Notes under the pieces: model-generated
What the model was told of the DNA's origin: nothing
Databases searched by the model: none
What the model saw: the letters and a program-made list of their open reading frames with translations, nothing else
Translations under genes and position numbers: made by a program
Source: Rhizobiales bacterium UBA697
GTDB lineage: Bacteria; Pseudomonadota; Alphaproteobacteria; Rhizobiales; Ancalomicrobiaceae
Direction: 5' to 3'
Length of the DNA: 12,308 nucleotides
Assembly (NCBI GenBank): GCA_002298965.1
Contig: DBMN01000188.1
Coordinates: 3,114 to 15,421, forward strand
Part shown: positions 7,002-12,308 of the stretch, piece after piece
How the letters are laid out: each line of letters starts with the position of its first letter
Numbering within the stretch: the first letter of the stretch is position 1

Positions 7002-7706
7002 TCAGAGCGGCACGGTCTGGCGCCGGTCGCGGGCGATCATCTGCTGGATCTGGTGGACGATCTGGTCGGCATGCGCCGTCGCCAACCGGTCGGCCGCGGC
7101 GACGTCGCGGGTCGCGATCGCCTCGATGATGGCGTCGTGCTCGTCGGCGTAGCGGGCCGGCAGTCGGTCGTCGAAGGACGAGTAGTAGATCCGGAGGATG
7201 CGCCGCCCCTCGTCGAGCAGCCGGCAGAACAGCGCGAGATAGTAGGGATTGCGCCCCGCCTCGGCGATCGTGGCGTGGAAGTCGCGGTTGGTGGCGATCA
7301 TCGCCAAAGCGTCCTCGGCGGCGACGGCGGCGGCGAAGTCGGCCTGCCGCGCCCGGATCGCCGCGAGATCGCCCGGCCGGTGATGCTCGGCGGCGAGCCG
7401 CGTGGTGACGCGGTACATCAGCGTCATCGCGTCGAAGAACGTGTGCAGGTTGAGAAAGTCGACGTTGGAGACGACGGTCGAGCGATTGGGCAGCGTCGTC
7501 ACCAGCCCCTCGCCCGCCAGCCTGACCAGCGCCTCGCGGATCGGCGTGCGCGACATCGACAGCCGTTCGGCCAGCTGGATCTCGTCGATCGGACTGCCCG
7601 GCGGCAGCACCAGATCGAGGATCTCGTCGCGCAGGATGTCGTAGACGAGTTTCACGCCCTCGCCGCGCCGCCGTTCGACCGGCGCGCCATCCGTCTTGTC
7701 CTTCAT
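7002..7706 (-). CDS. GntR-family transcriptional regulator, FadR/VanR (FCD) type
   Basis: A 234-residue DNA-binding regulator. The winged helix-turn-helix spans about residues 17-80, with the recognition helix at SMSRTPIREALVRL (50-63), the GntR signature. The C-terminal FCD helical domain (about 90-215) shows the usual metal/ligand-site histidines in NRDFHATI, ADEHDAII and ATAHADQI. FCD regulators usually sense carboxylic or amino acids and repress when ligand-free. I chose the ATG at 7706 (MKDKTDG); an in-frame start at 7775 would add 23 residues and run through the tandem repeats at 7724-7767. The ribosome-binding site is weak (GTGGGG about six bases upstream). It lies 84 nt behind a second GntR gene on the same strand and 155 nt before the DHDPS-family gene, so it may govern the catabolic genes via the 6928-6956 and 4722-4750 motifs; that is inference. 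Confidence 0.9.
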   Translation of the reverse strand: MKDKTDGAPVERRRGEGVKLVYDILRDEILDLVLPPGSPIDEIQLAERLSMSRTPIREALVRLAGEGLVTTLPNRSTVVSNVDFLNLHTFFDAMTLMYRVTTRLAAEHHRPGDLAAIRARQADFAAAVAAEDALAMIATNRDFHATIAEAGRNPYYLALFCRLLDEGRRILRIYYSSFDDRLPARYADEHDAIIEAIATRDVAAADRLATAHADQIVHQIQQMIARDRRQTVPL

Positions 7707-7723
7707 CGTATCGCCCCACCGCC

Positions 7724-7767
7724 GGCCGATCGCTCGGCCAAGAACACCGACGGCCGATCGCTCGGCC
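7724..7767 (-). repeat. Two identical 16-bp palindromic repeats in the gap between the GntR genes
   Basis: GGCCGATCGCTCGGCC occurs at 7724-7739 and again, letter for letter, at 7752-7767, 28 bp apart start to start. Each copy is itself an inverted repeat (GGCCGA, TCGC, TCGGCC). In RNA of the minus strand they give two 6-bp hairpins in a row before the downstream gntR start. They could be a paired operator or leader hairpins; neither is proven. Confidence 0.75.
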
Positions 7768-7790
7768 GGAATCATCAGAACACGACCGCT

Positions 7791-8459
7791 TCAGCCCTTG
7801 CGGACCCGCTCGAGGAAGTCGAGCAGCGACCGCCCCGCCCCCAGGATGTGCGCCCGGGTCAGTTCCGCCGCCTGATCGGCGTCGCGCGCGATGCAGGCCT
7901 CGACGATCGCCTGATGCTCGCGCCGCGCCCGATCCATGCCCGAGGTCAGCGTCAGCTGGAGCCGCTGATAGCGCTCGATCCGGTTCAGCGCCGAATCGAC
8001 CACCTGCAGGAAATAGGGCCGGCCGCAGTCGCGATAGAGCATGTAGTGGAGCTGGCGGTTGAGGTGGCCCCAGTTCTTCGGGTCCTCCTCGTGGCCGAAG
8101 CGGTCGGCATAGTCGCGGGCGAGGTCGAGCGATTCCTGCGAGGCGACGACCACCGAGTGGCGCACCACCTCCGGCTCGATCAGCGAGCGGAACTCGAAGA
8201 TCTCCTCGATCTCGTCGAGCGACAGCGAGGCGACGACGGCGCCGCGATAGCGCTGCGTGGTGACGAGCCCCTGCTCCTCGAGCCGGGTCAGCGCCTCGCG
8301 CACCGGAATGCGGCTGACGTTGAACATCCGCGCGATGTTGTCCTGCCTGAGCACCTCGCCCTCGGCCAGGGTGCCGTCGGTGATCCCCTCGCGCAACGCG
8401 TCGAAGATCACGTCGGCCGGCGACGCCAACTGGGCCAGGTCCTGGGCTCTGATCTGCAT
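7791..8459 (-). CDS. GntR-family transcriptional regulator, FadR/VanR (FCD) type, likely importer repressor
   Basis: A 222-residue regulator, the usual size. The winged helix-turn-helix occupies about residues 10-75, with NVSRIPVREALTRLEEQGLV (47-66) as recognition helix and start of the wing. The FCD domain follows, with conserved histidines in NRQLHYML, RREHQAIV and TRAHILGA. It shares only the general family pattern with the neighbouring GntR protein, so they are not a recent duplication. I chose the ATG at 8459 (MQIRAQD); the frame continues to 8627, but that 56-residue extension covers the AT-rich operator region and is not family-like. Divergent from the binding-protein gene across a 183-nt gap carrying VanR-like palindromes, so autoregulation plus control of the importer is the likely role. 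Ligand unknown; an amino acid such as hydroxyproline or its catabolite fits the context. Confidence 0.9.
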   Translation of the reverse strand: MQIRAQDLAQLASPADVIFDALREGITDGTLAEGEVLRQDNIARMFNVSRIPVREALTRLEEQGLVTTQRYRGAVVASLSLDEIEEIFEFRSLIEPEVVRHSVVVASQESLDLARDYADRFGHEEDPKNWGHLNRQLHYMLYRDCGRPYFLQVVDSALNRIERYQRLQLTLTSGMDRARREHQAIVEACIARDADQAAELTRAHILGAGRSLLDFLERVRKG

Positions 8460-8530
8460 CTCGCTCTCGCCTTCCAAACGAAGTCCGATTTTCGGCACGG
8501 GCCGCGTGTCTGTCCAGCCCGTGATGCGCG

Positions 8531-8551
8531 ATTGGGCAATTCGTGCCCAAT
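8531..8551. promoter_or_regulatory. 8-bp inverted repeat with 5-bp spacer in the divergent gntR / binding-protein region
   Basis: ATTGGGCA (8531-8538) and TGCCCAAT (8544-8551) are exact inverses around ATTCG. It could be a protein-binding site or a hairpin in the gntR leader. It differs in sequence from the GGATCC-centred palindromes just to its right, so a different factor may read it. An AT-rich stretch follows at 8549-8568 and probably holds the promoters, but I could not fix convincing -35/-10 pairs. Confidence 0.55.
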
Positions 8552-8565
8552 TTTGTGTATTGAAT

Positions 8566-8612
8566 ATTGGATCCAATTCTGAGAGCCTGACGATCGTCTT
8601 GGATCGGATCCA
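8566..8612. promoter_or_regulatory. Two GGATC-centred palindromes, candidate GntR/FCD operators
   Basis: ATTGGATCCAAT (8566-8577) is a perfect 12-bp palindrome. TGGATC-G-GATCCA (8600-8612) is a second perfect inverted repeat with a one-base centre. From memory, ATTGGATCCAAT is also the operator core reported for Caulobacter VanR, an FCD-type GntR repressor, which supports assigning these to the GntR gene at 7791-8459. Their position, 30-77 bases before the importer start, is right for repression. GGAGG at 8631-8635 is the ribosome-binding site of the binding-protein gene. Confidence 0.65.
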
Positions 8613-8642
8613 CGATCGGATATCCACTCAGGAGGGATTGGA

Positions 8643-9470
8643 ATGAGCATGAAAAAGGGCCTCGGCCTCTTCGCGAGCCTCGCGTGCTTCGCGCTCGCCA
8701 CCGTCGGACCGGCCAAGGCCGACAAGCTCGACGACATCATCGCCTCCGGCAAGCTGCGCTGCGCCGCCGTTCTCGACTTCCCGCCGATGGGTTCGCGCAA
8801 TGCGGCGAACGAGCCGATCGGCTTCGACGTCGACTATTGCAACGACCTCGCCAAGGCGCTCGGCGTGAAGGCCGAGATCGTCGAGACGCCCTTCCCCGAT
8901 CGCATCCCCGCCCTCGTCTCCGGCCGCGTCGACGTCGGCGTCGCCTCGACCTCCGACACGCTCGAGCGCGCCAAGACGGTCGGCTTCTCGATCCCCTACT
9001 TCGCCTTCCAGATGGTCATCCTGACCAAGGACGGCCTCGGGCTCGCCACCTACGACCAGCTCAAGGGCCGCAAGACCGGTTCGGTCTCCGGCACCTTCGA
9101 GGCGCTCGCCCTCGAGGCCGACGTCAAGAAGTGGGCCGATGCCAAGGGCTCGTTCCGCGGCTACCAGACCCAGGCCGACGTCTTCCTCGCCCTCTCCCAG
9201 GGCCAGATCGAAGCGACCGTCGTCACCTCGACCGTCGCCGCCGCGATCATCAAGGAAGGCAAGTACAAGGGCTTCGTCATGACCGGCACCGCGCCCTACG
9301 TGACGGACTACGTCTCGCTGATCGCGCTGCGTCAGGACCAGGGCTTCATCAACTACCTGAACCTGTTCGTGAACCAGCAGGTCCGCACCGGCCGCTACAA
9401 GGAACTCTGGGACAAGTGGGTCGGCCTCGGCGACGCGCCGAACCTGACCGTCCCCGGCGTCTATCGCTGA
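8643..9470 (+). CDS. Amino-acid ABC transporter, periplasmic substrate-binding protein (family 3)
   Basis: A 275-residue secreted binding protein that captures a small amino acid or derivative in the periplasm and delivers it to the permeases encoded downstream. Residues 1-26 form a Sec signal peptide: basic MSMKK, a hydrophobic core and an AKA cleavage site before DKLDD. The mature part has the family 3 pattern: GKLRCAAVLDFPPMG, GFDVDYCNDLAKALG, IPALVSGRVDVGVASTSDTLERA, the FSIPYF strand, LKGRKTGSVSGTFEA (start of lobe 2) and a late ALRQDQGFINYLNLFV helix. The acidic Asp/Glu and Arg residues expected for binding alpha-carboxyl and amino groups are present, but the specificity cannot be read. 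GGAGG lies seven bases before the ATG at 8643; an ATG at 8649 is also possible. Stem-loops after the stop probably raise its level over the permeases. Context suggests hydroxyproline or a similar imino acid. Confidence 0.93.
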   Translation: MSMKKGLGLFASLACFALATVGPAKADKLDDIIASGKLRCAAVLDFPPMGSRNAANEPIGFDVDYCNDLAKALGVKAEIVETPFPDRIPALVSGRVDVGVASTSDTLERAKTVGFSIPYFAFQMVILTKDGLGLATYDQLKGRKTGSVSGTFEALALEADVKKWADAKGSFRGYQTQADVFLALSQGQIEATVVTSTVAAAIIKEGKYKGFVMTGTAPYVTDYVSLIALRQDQGFINYLNLFVNQQVRTGRYKELWDKWVGLGDAPNLTVPGVYR

Positions 9471-9481
9471 GCCTCGCCTCC

Positions 9482-9537
9482 GGGAGGGTGCCAGCCACCC
9501 TCCCCGCTCCGCATGATCGGTCGGGCGTAGGCGCCCG
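9482..9537 (+). other. Two stem-loops between the binding-protein and permease genes
   Basis: GGGAGGGTG (9482-9490) and CACCCTCCC (9496-9504) form a perfect 9-bp stem with a CCAGC loop; CGGGCG (9522-9527) and CGCCCG (9532-9537) form a second 6-bp stem with a TAGG loop. Neither has a T-run. Such structures after binding-protein genes commonly protect the upstream mRNA from 3' exonucleases and let only part of transcription reach the permeases. Confidence 0.62.
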
Positions 9538-9586
9538 CTCCTCGGCCGGCCGCCCATGCGGCCGCGCCATGCTCGACGGGGTCGCG

Positions 9587-10249
9587 ATGAACTACACGTT
9601 CCACTGGTTGCCGGCCTTCCGCGCCCTGCCCGACATGCTGGCCGGCGCGCTGGTCACGCTCGAGGTCGCGGCCGTGTCGATGCTGCTCGGCACCGTCTTC
9701 GCCATCCTCCTCGCCGTGGCGAGCGGCTCGCGTCATCGTGCCCTTCGCGCGATCGCCGTGACCTGGGTCGAGGTCGCGCGCAACACGCCGAGCCTCTTTC
9801 AGGTCTACATGGCCTATTTCGGCCTCGGCTCGCTCGGGCTCCATCTCGATTCCATGCCGGCGCTGCTGGCGGGTCTCACCTTCAACAACGCCGGTTATCT
9901 CGCCGAGACGCTCCGCGGTGGCCTGCGCGCCGTGCCGGAGACGCAGGTGCGCGCCGCACGCTCGCTCGGCATGGGCGCGTTCCAGACCTTCCGGCTGATC
10001 GTGCTGCCGCAGCTCTTCCGCGTCGTCTTCCATCCGCTCACCAACCAGATGGTCTGGGCGATCCTGATGACGTCGCTCGGCGTCGTCGTCGGCCTCAACG
10101 ACGACCTCACCGGCGTGACCCAGCAGCTCAACGTCAAGTCGTTCCGCACCTTCGAATATTTCGCCCTCGCCGCGGCGATCTACTACGGCCTCGCCAAGGC
10201 CGTGACGCTGGCCGCACGCCTCGCCGCCTGGCGCCTGTTCCGCTACTGA
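9587..10249 (+). CDS. Polar amino-acid ABC transporter permease (first)
   Basis: A 220-residue inner-membrane permease of the HisM/HisQ/ArtM type. The first membrane helix is about residues 17-45 (MLAGALVTLEVAAVSMLLGTVFAILLAVA). The EVARNTPSLFQVYMAYFGLG segment (62-81) matches the conserved E-x-x-R-x-TP-x-x-x-Q block. The EAA loop that contacts the ATPase is at about 118-141 (ETQVRAARSLGMGAFQTFRLIVLPQ), with the conserved Gly at 128. More hydrophobic segments follow near 145-170 and 190-210. The start is uncertain: I prefer the ATG at 9587 with GGGG five bases before it; the ATG at 9569 would add six residues. The gap of 116 nt to the binding-protein gene holds two stem-loops. The second permease starts 11 bases after the stop. 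Confidence 0.92.
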   Translation: MNYTFHWLPAFRALPDMLAGALVTLEVAAVSMLLGTVFAILLAVASGSRHRALRAIAVTWVEVARNTPSLFQVYMAYFGLGSLGLHLDSMPALLAGLTFNNAGYLAETLRGGLRAVPETQVRAARSLGMGAFQTFRLIVLPQLFRVVFHPLTNQMVWAILMTSLGVVVGLNDDLTGVTQQLNVKSFRTFEYFALAAAIYYGLAKAVTLAARLAAWRLFRY

Positions 10250-10260
10250 GGGAGACCGGA

Positions 10261-10911
10261 ATGTTCGAAACCTCCTTCGGGCTCGCCGAACTCGTCTTCA
10301 TGCTGAAGGGCGCCGGCGTCACCCTCGCCCTCACCTTCTGGGCGGTGCTCGGCGGCACGTTGCTCGGCATCGTCTTCGGCCTCGTCCGCGCCTCGGCGCC
10401 GTGGTGGGTCGGCGGCGCGCTCGGCCTCGTCCTCGACGTCTTCCGCTCGGTGCCGCTGCTGATCCAGTTCGTGCTGGCCAATGCCTTCAAGCCGATGATC
10501 GGCCTGCAGGCGAGCACCTTCACCATCGCCTGCATCGTGCTGGCGCTCTACACCGCCGCCTACTGCACCGAGATCGTGCGCGCCGGCGTGCTGTCGGTGC
10601 CGGCGACGACCCGGCGCGCCGCGCGGTCGCTCGGCATGACGGCCTTCCAGGACCTGCGCCACATCGTCTTCCCGATCGCGCTCCGCGTCGCCCTGCCCAA
10701 CTGGATCGGCCTGACGCTCGGCGTGATGAAGGACTGCTCGCTCGTGCTGTGGATCGGCATCATCGAGCTGCTGCGCTCGTCGCAGATCGTCGTCACCCGC
10801 CTCCAGGAGCCGCTGCTGGTCCTGTCGATCGCCGGGGCGATCTACTTCCTCATGAGCTTCCCGATCGCCCGCCTCGGCGCGCGTCTCGAAACCGGATGGC
10901 GCAACCAATGA
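10261..10911 (+). CDS. Polar amino-acid ABC transporter permease (second)
   Basis: A 216-residue inner-membrane permease, homologous in layout to the preceding one and expected to form a heterodimer with it. The first membrane helix is about residues 14-42. FRSVPLLIQFVLANAF (61-76) is the R-x-x-P-x-x-x-Q block. Helices follow at 86-101 (with Y101, C102, E104 at the pore end), and the EAA loop is at about 118-137 (RRAARSLGMTAFQDLRHIVF), again with the ARSLGM core. The C-terminal helix ends in RLGARLETGWRNQ, the usual closing basic tail. GGGAGA before the ATG at 10261 is the ribosome-binding site. The stop overlaps the ATPase start in an ATGA arrangement, so the two are tightly coupled. Two similar but non-identical permeases are normal in this transporter class. 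Confidence 0.93.
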   Translation: MFETSFGLAELVFMLKGAGVTLALTFWAVLGGTLLGIVFGLVRASAPWWVGGALGLVLDVFRSVPLLIQFVLANAFKPMIGLQASTFTIACIVLALYTAAYCTEIVRAGVLSVPATTRRAARSLGMTAFQDLRHIVFPIALRVALPNWIGLTLGVMKDCSLVLWIGIIELLRSSQIVVTRLQEPLLVLSIAGAIYFLMSFPIARLGARLETGWRNQ

Positions 10912-11630
10912 TCGAGATTCAGGACATCCACAAATCCTTCGGCCCGCTCGAGGTCCTCAAGGGCGTCTCGATGACCGTCGACCGCGGCGAGGTCGTCTCG
11001 GTGATCGGCGGCTCGGGCTCGGGCAAGTCGACGATGCTGATGTGCATCAACGGCCTCGAGCCCATCGCCTCCGGCCGCATCCTGGTCGACGGCGTCGACG
11101 TCCACGACAGGAAGACCAACCTCGACAAGCTCCGTCGCAAGATCGGCATCGTCTTCCAGCAGTGGAACGCCTTCCCGCATCTGACCGTGCTCGAGAACGT
11201 CATGCTGGCGCCGCGCAAGGTGCTCGGCAAGTCGAAGGCCGAGGCGGAGGAGATCGCGGTGCAGCAGCTGCGCCACGTCGGCCTCGGCGAGAAGCTGACG
11301 GTCTTCCCCTCGAAGCTCTCCGGCGGCCAGCAGCAGCGCATGGCGATCGCCCGCGCACTCGCCATGTCGCCCGACTACATGCTGTTCGACGAGGTGACCT
11401 CGGCCCTCGATCCGCAGCTCGTCGGCGAGGTGCTCGACACGCTGCGCATGCTGTCGTCGGAAGGCATGACGATGATCGTCGTCACCCACGAGATCCGCTT
11501 CGCCCGCGACGTCTCCGACCGGGTCGCCTTCTTCCACAAGGGCAAGATCCTCGAGGTCGGCCATCCCGATCAGGTGATCGGCGAGCCGCGCGAGCCCGAG
11601 ACGATCGAGTTCCTGAAGTCGGTGCTCTGA
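10908..11630 (+). CDS. Polar amino-acid ABC transporter ATP-binding protein
   Basis: A 240-residue cytoplasmic ATPase that drives import, of the HisP/GlnQ type. Walker A is GGSGSGKST (34-42); the Q-loop is VFQQWNAFPHLTV (Q84/Q85); the signature is LSGGQQQR (137-144); Walker B is MLFDEVTSALDP (158-169, catalytic E162), followed by the D-loop; the switch His is H194 in VVTHE. Everything needed for a working ATPase is intact. Val for Pro after the catalytic Glu is a common variant in this subfamily. I chose the ATG at 10908, which overlaps the permease stop (ATGA) and gives the usual MIEI start; an ATG at 10896 would add four residues. It is the last gene of the importer operon; a strong terminator begins 40 bases after the stop. 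Confidence 0.96.
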   Translation: MIEIQDIHKSFGPLEVLKGVSMTVDRGEVVSVIGGSGSGKSTMLMCINGLEPIASGRILVDGVDVHDRKTNLDKLRRKIGIVFQQWNAFPHLTVLENVMLAPRKVLGKSKAEAEEIAVQQLRHVGLGEKLTVFPSKLSGGQQQRMAIARALAMSPDYMLFDEVTSALDPQLVGEVLDTLRMLSSEGMTMIVVTHEIRFARDVSDRVAFFHKGKILEVGHPDQVIGEPREPETIEFLKSVL

Positions 11631-11669
11631 CACCGACCTCCTCGCTTCCCCCCCGGTCTCCCCAGGACC

Positions 11670-11715
11670 GAAAACCGATCGGGCGGCATCGCGAGATGCC
11701 GCCCGAACCGTTTTC
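11670..11715. terminator. Bidirectional intrinsic terminator after the importer operon
   Basis: GGGCGGCATC (11681-11690) and GATGCCGCCC (11695-11704) form a perfect 10-bp stem with a GCGA loop. Outside it GAAAAC (11670-11675) pairs with GTTTTC (11710-11715), so the T-run for the plus strand and the A-run (T-run for the minus strand) both sit at the stem base. A second TTTT is at 11725-11728. It separates the ATPase stop (11630) from the convergent stop at 11736. Confidence 0.88.
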
Positions 11716-11735
11716 GAGGACGCGTTTTGCCGCCC

Positions 11736-12308
11736 TCAGCCGAAGAAGCCGCGATCGAAGCGTTCGACGGCGAAGGCGGAGAGATCGACCGCCGGCGCCT
11801 CTTCGGTCGCGAGCTGCGCGACGATCTCGCCGGTGATCGGGCCGAGCGTGAGCCCCAGATGCTGGTGGCCGAAGGCATAGAGCACGCGGGGATCCTTCGT
11901 GCTGCGACCGATCGCCGGCAGATAGTCCGGCAGCGTCGGCCGCGAGCCCCACCAGGTGGTGACGTCGTCGCCGAAGGGGATGCCGAGTTCGGCGACGTGA
12001 TGGCGCAGCCGATCCCACTTGCGCGGATCGGGCGGCGCGTCGTGGCGCGAGAACTCGACGAAGCTCGTCGCCCGGACGCCCGAGGAGAAGCCCGAGACCA
12101 CCACGGCGCGATCCTCGAACACCACCGGCGGCAGATCGCTCGGCCAGCGCCAGCGCGCCGAGGCCGACTGGATGTGATAGCCGCGTTCGGCGACGATCGG
12201 CACCCGGTGGCCGAGCGGCGCCATCAGTGCCGCCGAGCGCACGCCGGCGGTGACCACCACCAGATCGGTGCCGGACCGCGCGATCGTCTCGGGCCCGGCG
12301 ACGCCGGT
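11736..12308 (-). CDS. FAD-dependent DAO-family oxidoreductase, C-terminal part (5' end outside window), likely D-hydroxyproline/D-amino-acid dehydrogenase
   Basis: The last 190 residues of a DadA-type flavoenzyme; the frame is open through the window edge, so the N-terminal FAD-binding GxGxxG motif is not visible. Seen from the edge inward: LVVVTAGVRSAALMAPLGHRVPIVAERGYHI (strand, then substrate-domain entry), a substrate domain around VVVSGFSSGVRATSFVEFSR, then WWGSRPTLPDYLPAIGRS and YAFGHQHLGLTLGPITGEIVAQL, the two closing motifs that bind FAD and shape the active site in this family. In the hydroxyproline pathway the corresponding enzyme (HypO) oxidises D-hydroxyproline to 1-pyrroline-4-hydroxy-2-carboxylate, the substrate of the DHDPS-family gene here. 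D-alanine or D-proline oxidation are alternatives. It ends in a shared terminator with the importer operon. Confidence 0.88.
   Translation of the reverse strand, partial: TGVAGPETIARSGTDLVVVTAGVRSAALMAPLGHRVPIVAERGYHIQSASARWRWPSDLPPVVFEDRAVVVSGFSSGVRATSFVEFSRHDAPPDPRKWDRLRHHVAELGIPFGDDVTTWWGSRPTLPDYLPAIGRSTKDPRVLYAFGHQHLGLTLGPITGEIVAQLATEEAPAVDLSAFAVERFDRGFFG

Noticed and set aside
5884..8613. A continuous 909-codon open frame on the minus strand covering the DHDPS-family gene, both GntR genes and the operator region
   Set aside because: Only the part from 6846 to 5884 looks like a protein; the upstream part is Arg/Gly/Ala-rich low-complexity translation of the two GntR genes in the wrong frame. 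Long shadow frames are expected at this GC content.
8460..8627. N-terminal extension of the second GntR protein to the ATG at 8627
   Set aside because: The extra 56 residues are translated from the AT-rich operator region with three palindromes; GntR proteins of this type begin shortly before the winged helix, as the ATG at 8459 gives.
11379..11414. Val in place of Pro after the catalytic Glu in the ATPase Walker B/D-loop region (DEVTSALDP)
   Set aside because: This variant is common among polar amino-acid importer ATPases and the catalytic residues are intact, so it is not a sign of inactivation.

Overview
The window is very GC-rich, with strong C/G preference at third codon positions, short intergenic gaps and AT-rich pockets only at control regions. 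Together with the chemotaxis proteins and the type of sugar/amino-acid catabolic cluster, this suggests an alphaproteobacterium, probably of the Rhizobiales/Hyphomicrobiales; no rRNA or other phylogenetic marker is present, so this is an inference. No tRNA, rRNA, CRISPR array, insertion sequence or phage gene was seen.

Region 1 (1-3144, plus strand) is the end of a chemotaxis operon: the C-terminus of a methyl-accepting chemotaxis protein, then cheW, cheR and cheB. It closes with a strong hairpin at 3115-3144. CheR and CheB methylate and demethylate receptors, and CheW couples receptors to the CheA kinase (not in this window).

Region 2 (3152-8459) looks like a hydroxyproline/proline-derivative catabolic module. 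It has an alpha-ketoglutarate semialdehyde dehydrogenase (minus), a divergent malate/L-lactate dehydrogenase-family imine reductase (plus), a dihydrodipicolinate synthase-family protein resembling 1-pyrroline-4-hydroxy-2-carboxylate deaminase (minus), and two tandem GntR/FCD-type repressors (minus).

Region 3 (8460-11715, plus) is a polar-amino-acid ABC importer: periplasmic binding protein, two permeases and an ATPase. It is divergent from the second GntR gene and ends in a bidirectional terminator. Region 4 (11736-12308, minus) is the C-terminal part of an FAD-dependent DAO/DadA-type oxidase that runs off the window, a good candidate for D-hydroxyproline dehydrogenase.

Working model: the importer brings in the hydroxyproline-type amino acid. 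An epimerase (not seen, perhaps just beyond position 12308) makes the D-isomer. The FAD enzyme oxidises it to 1-pyrroline-4-hydroxy-2-carboxylate, the DHDPS-family enzyme deaminates that to alpha-ketoglutarate semialdehyde, and the dehydrogenase makes alpha-ketoglutarate. The imine reductase would handle pyrroline-2-carboxylate formed from trans-3-hydroxyproline or D-proline. Two distinct palindromic DNA motifs, one before the catabolic genes and one before the importer, suggest that the two GntR proteins split control between catabolism and uptake. The pathway is known from other bacteria; what is less ordinary here is the regulatory layout and RNA structure. I found no convincing wholly new system.
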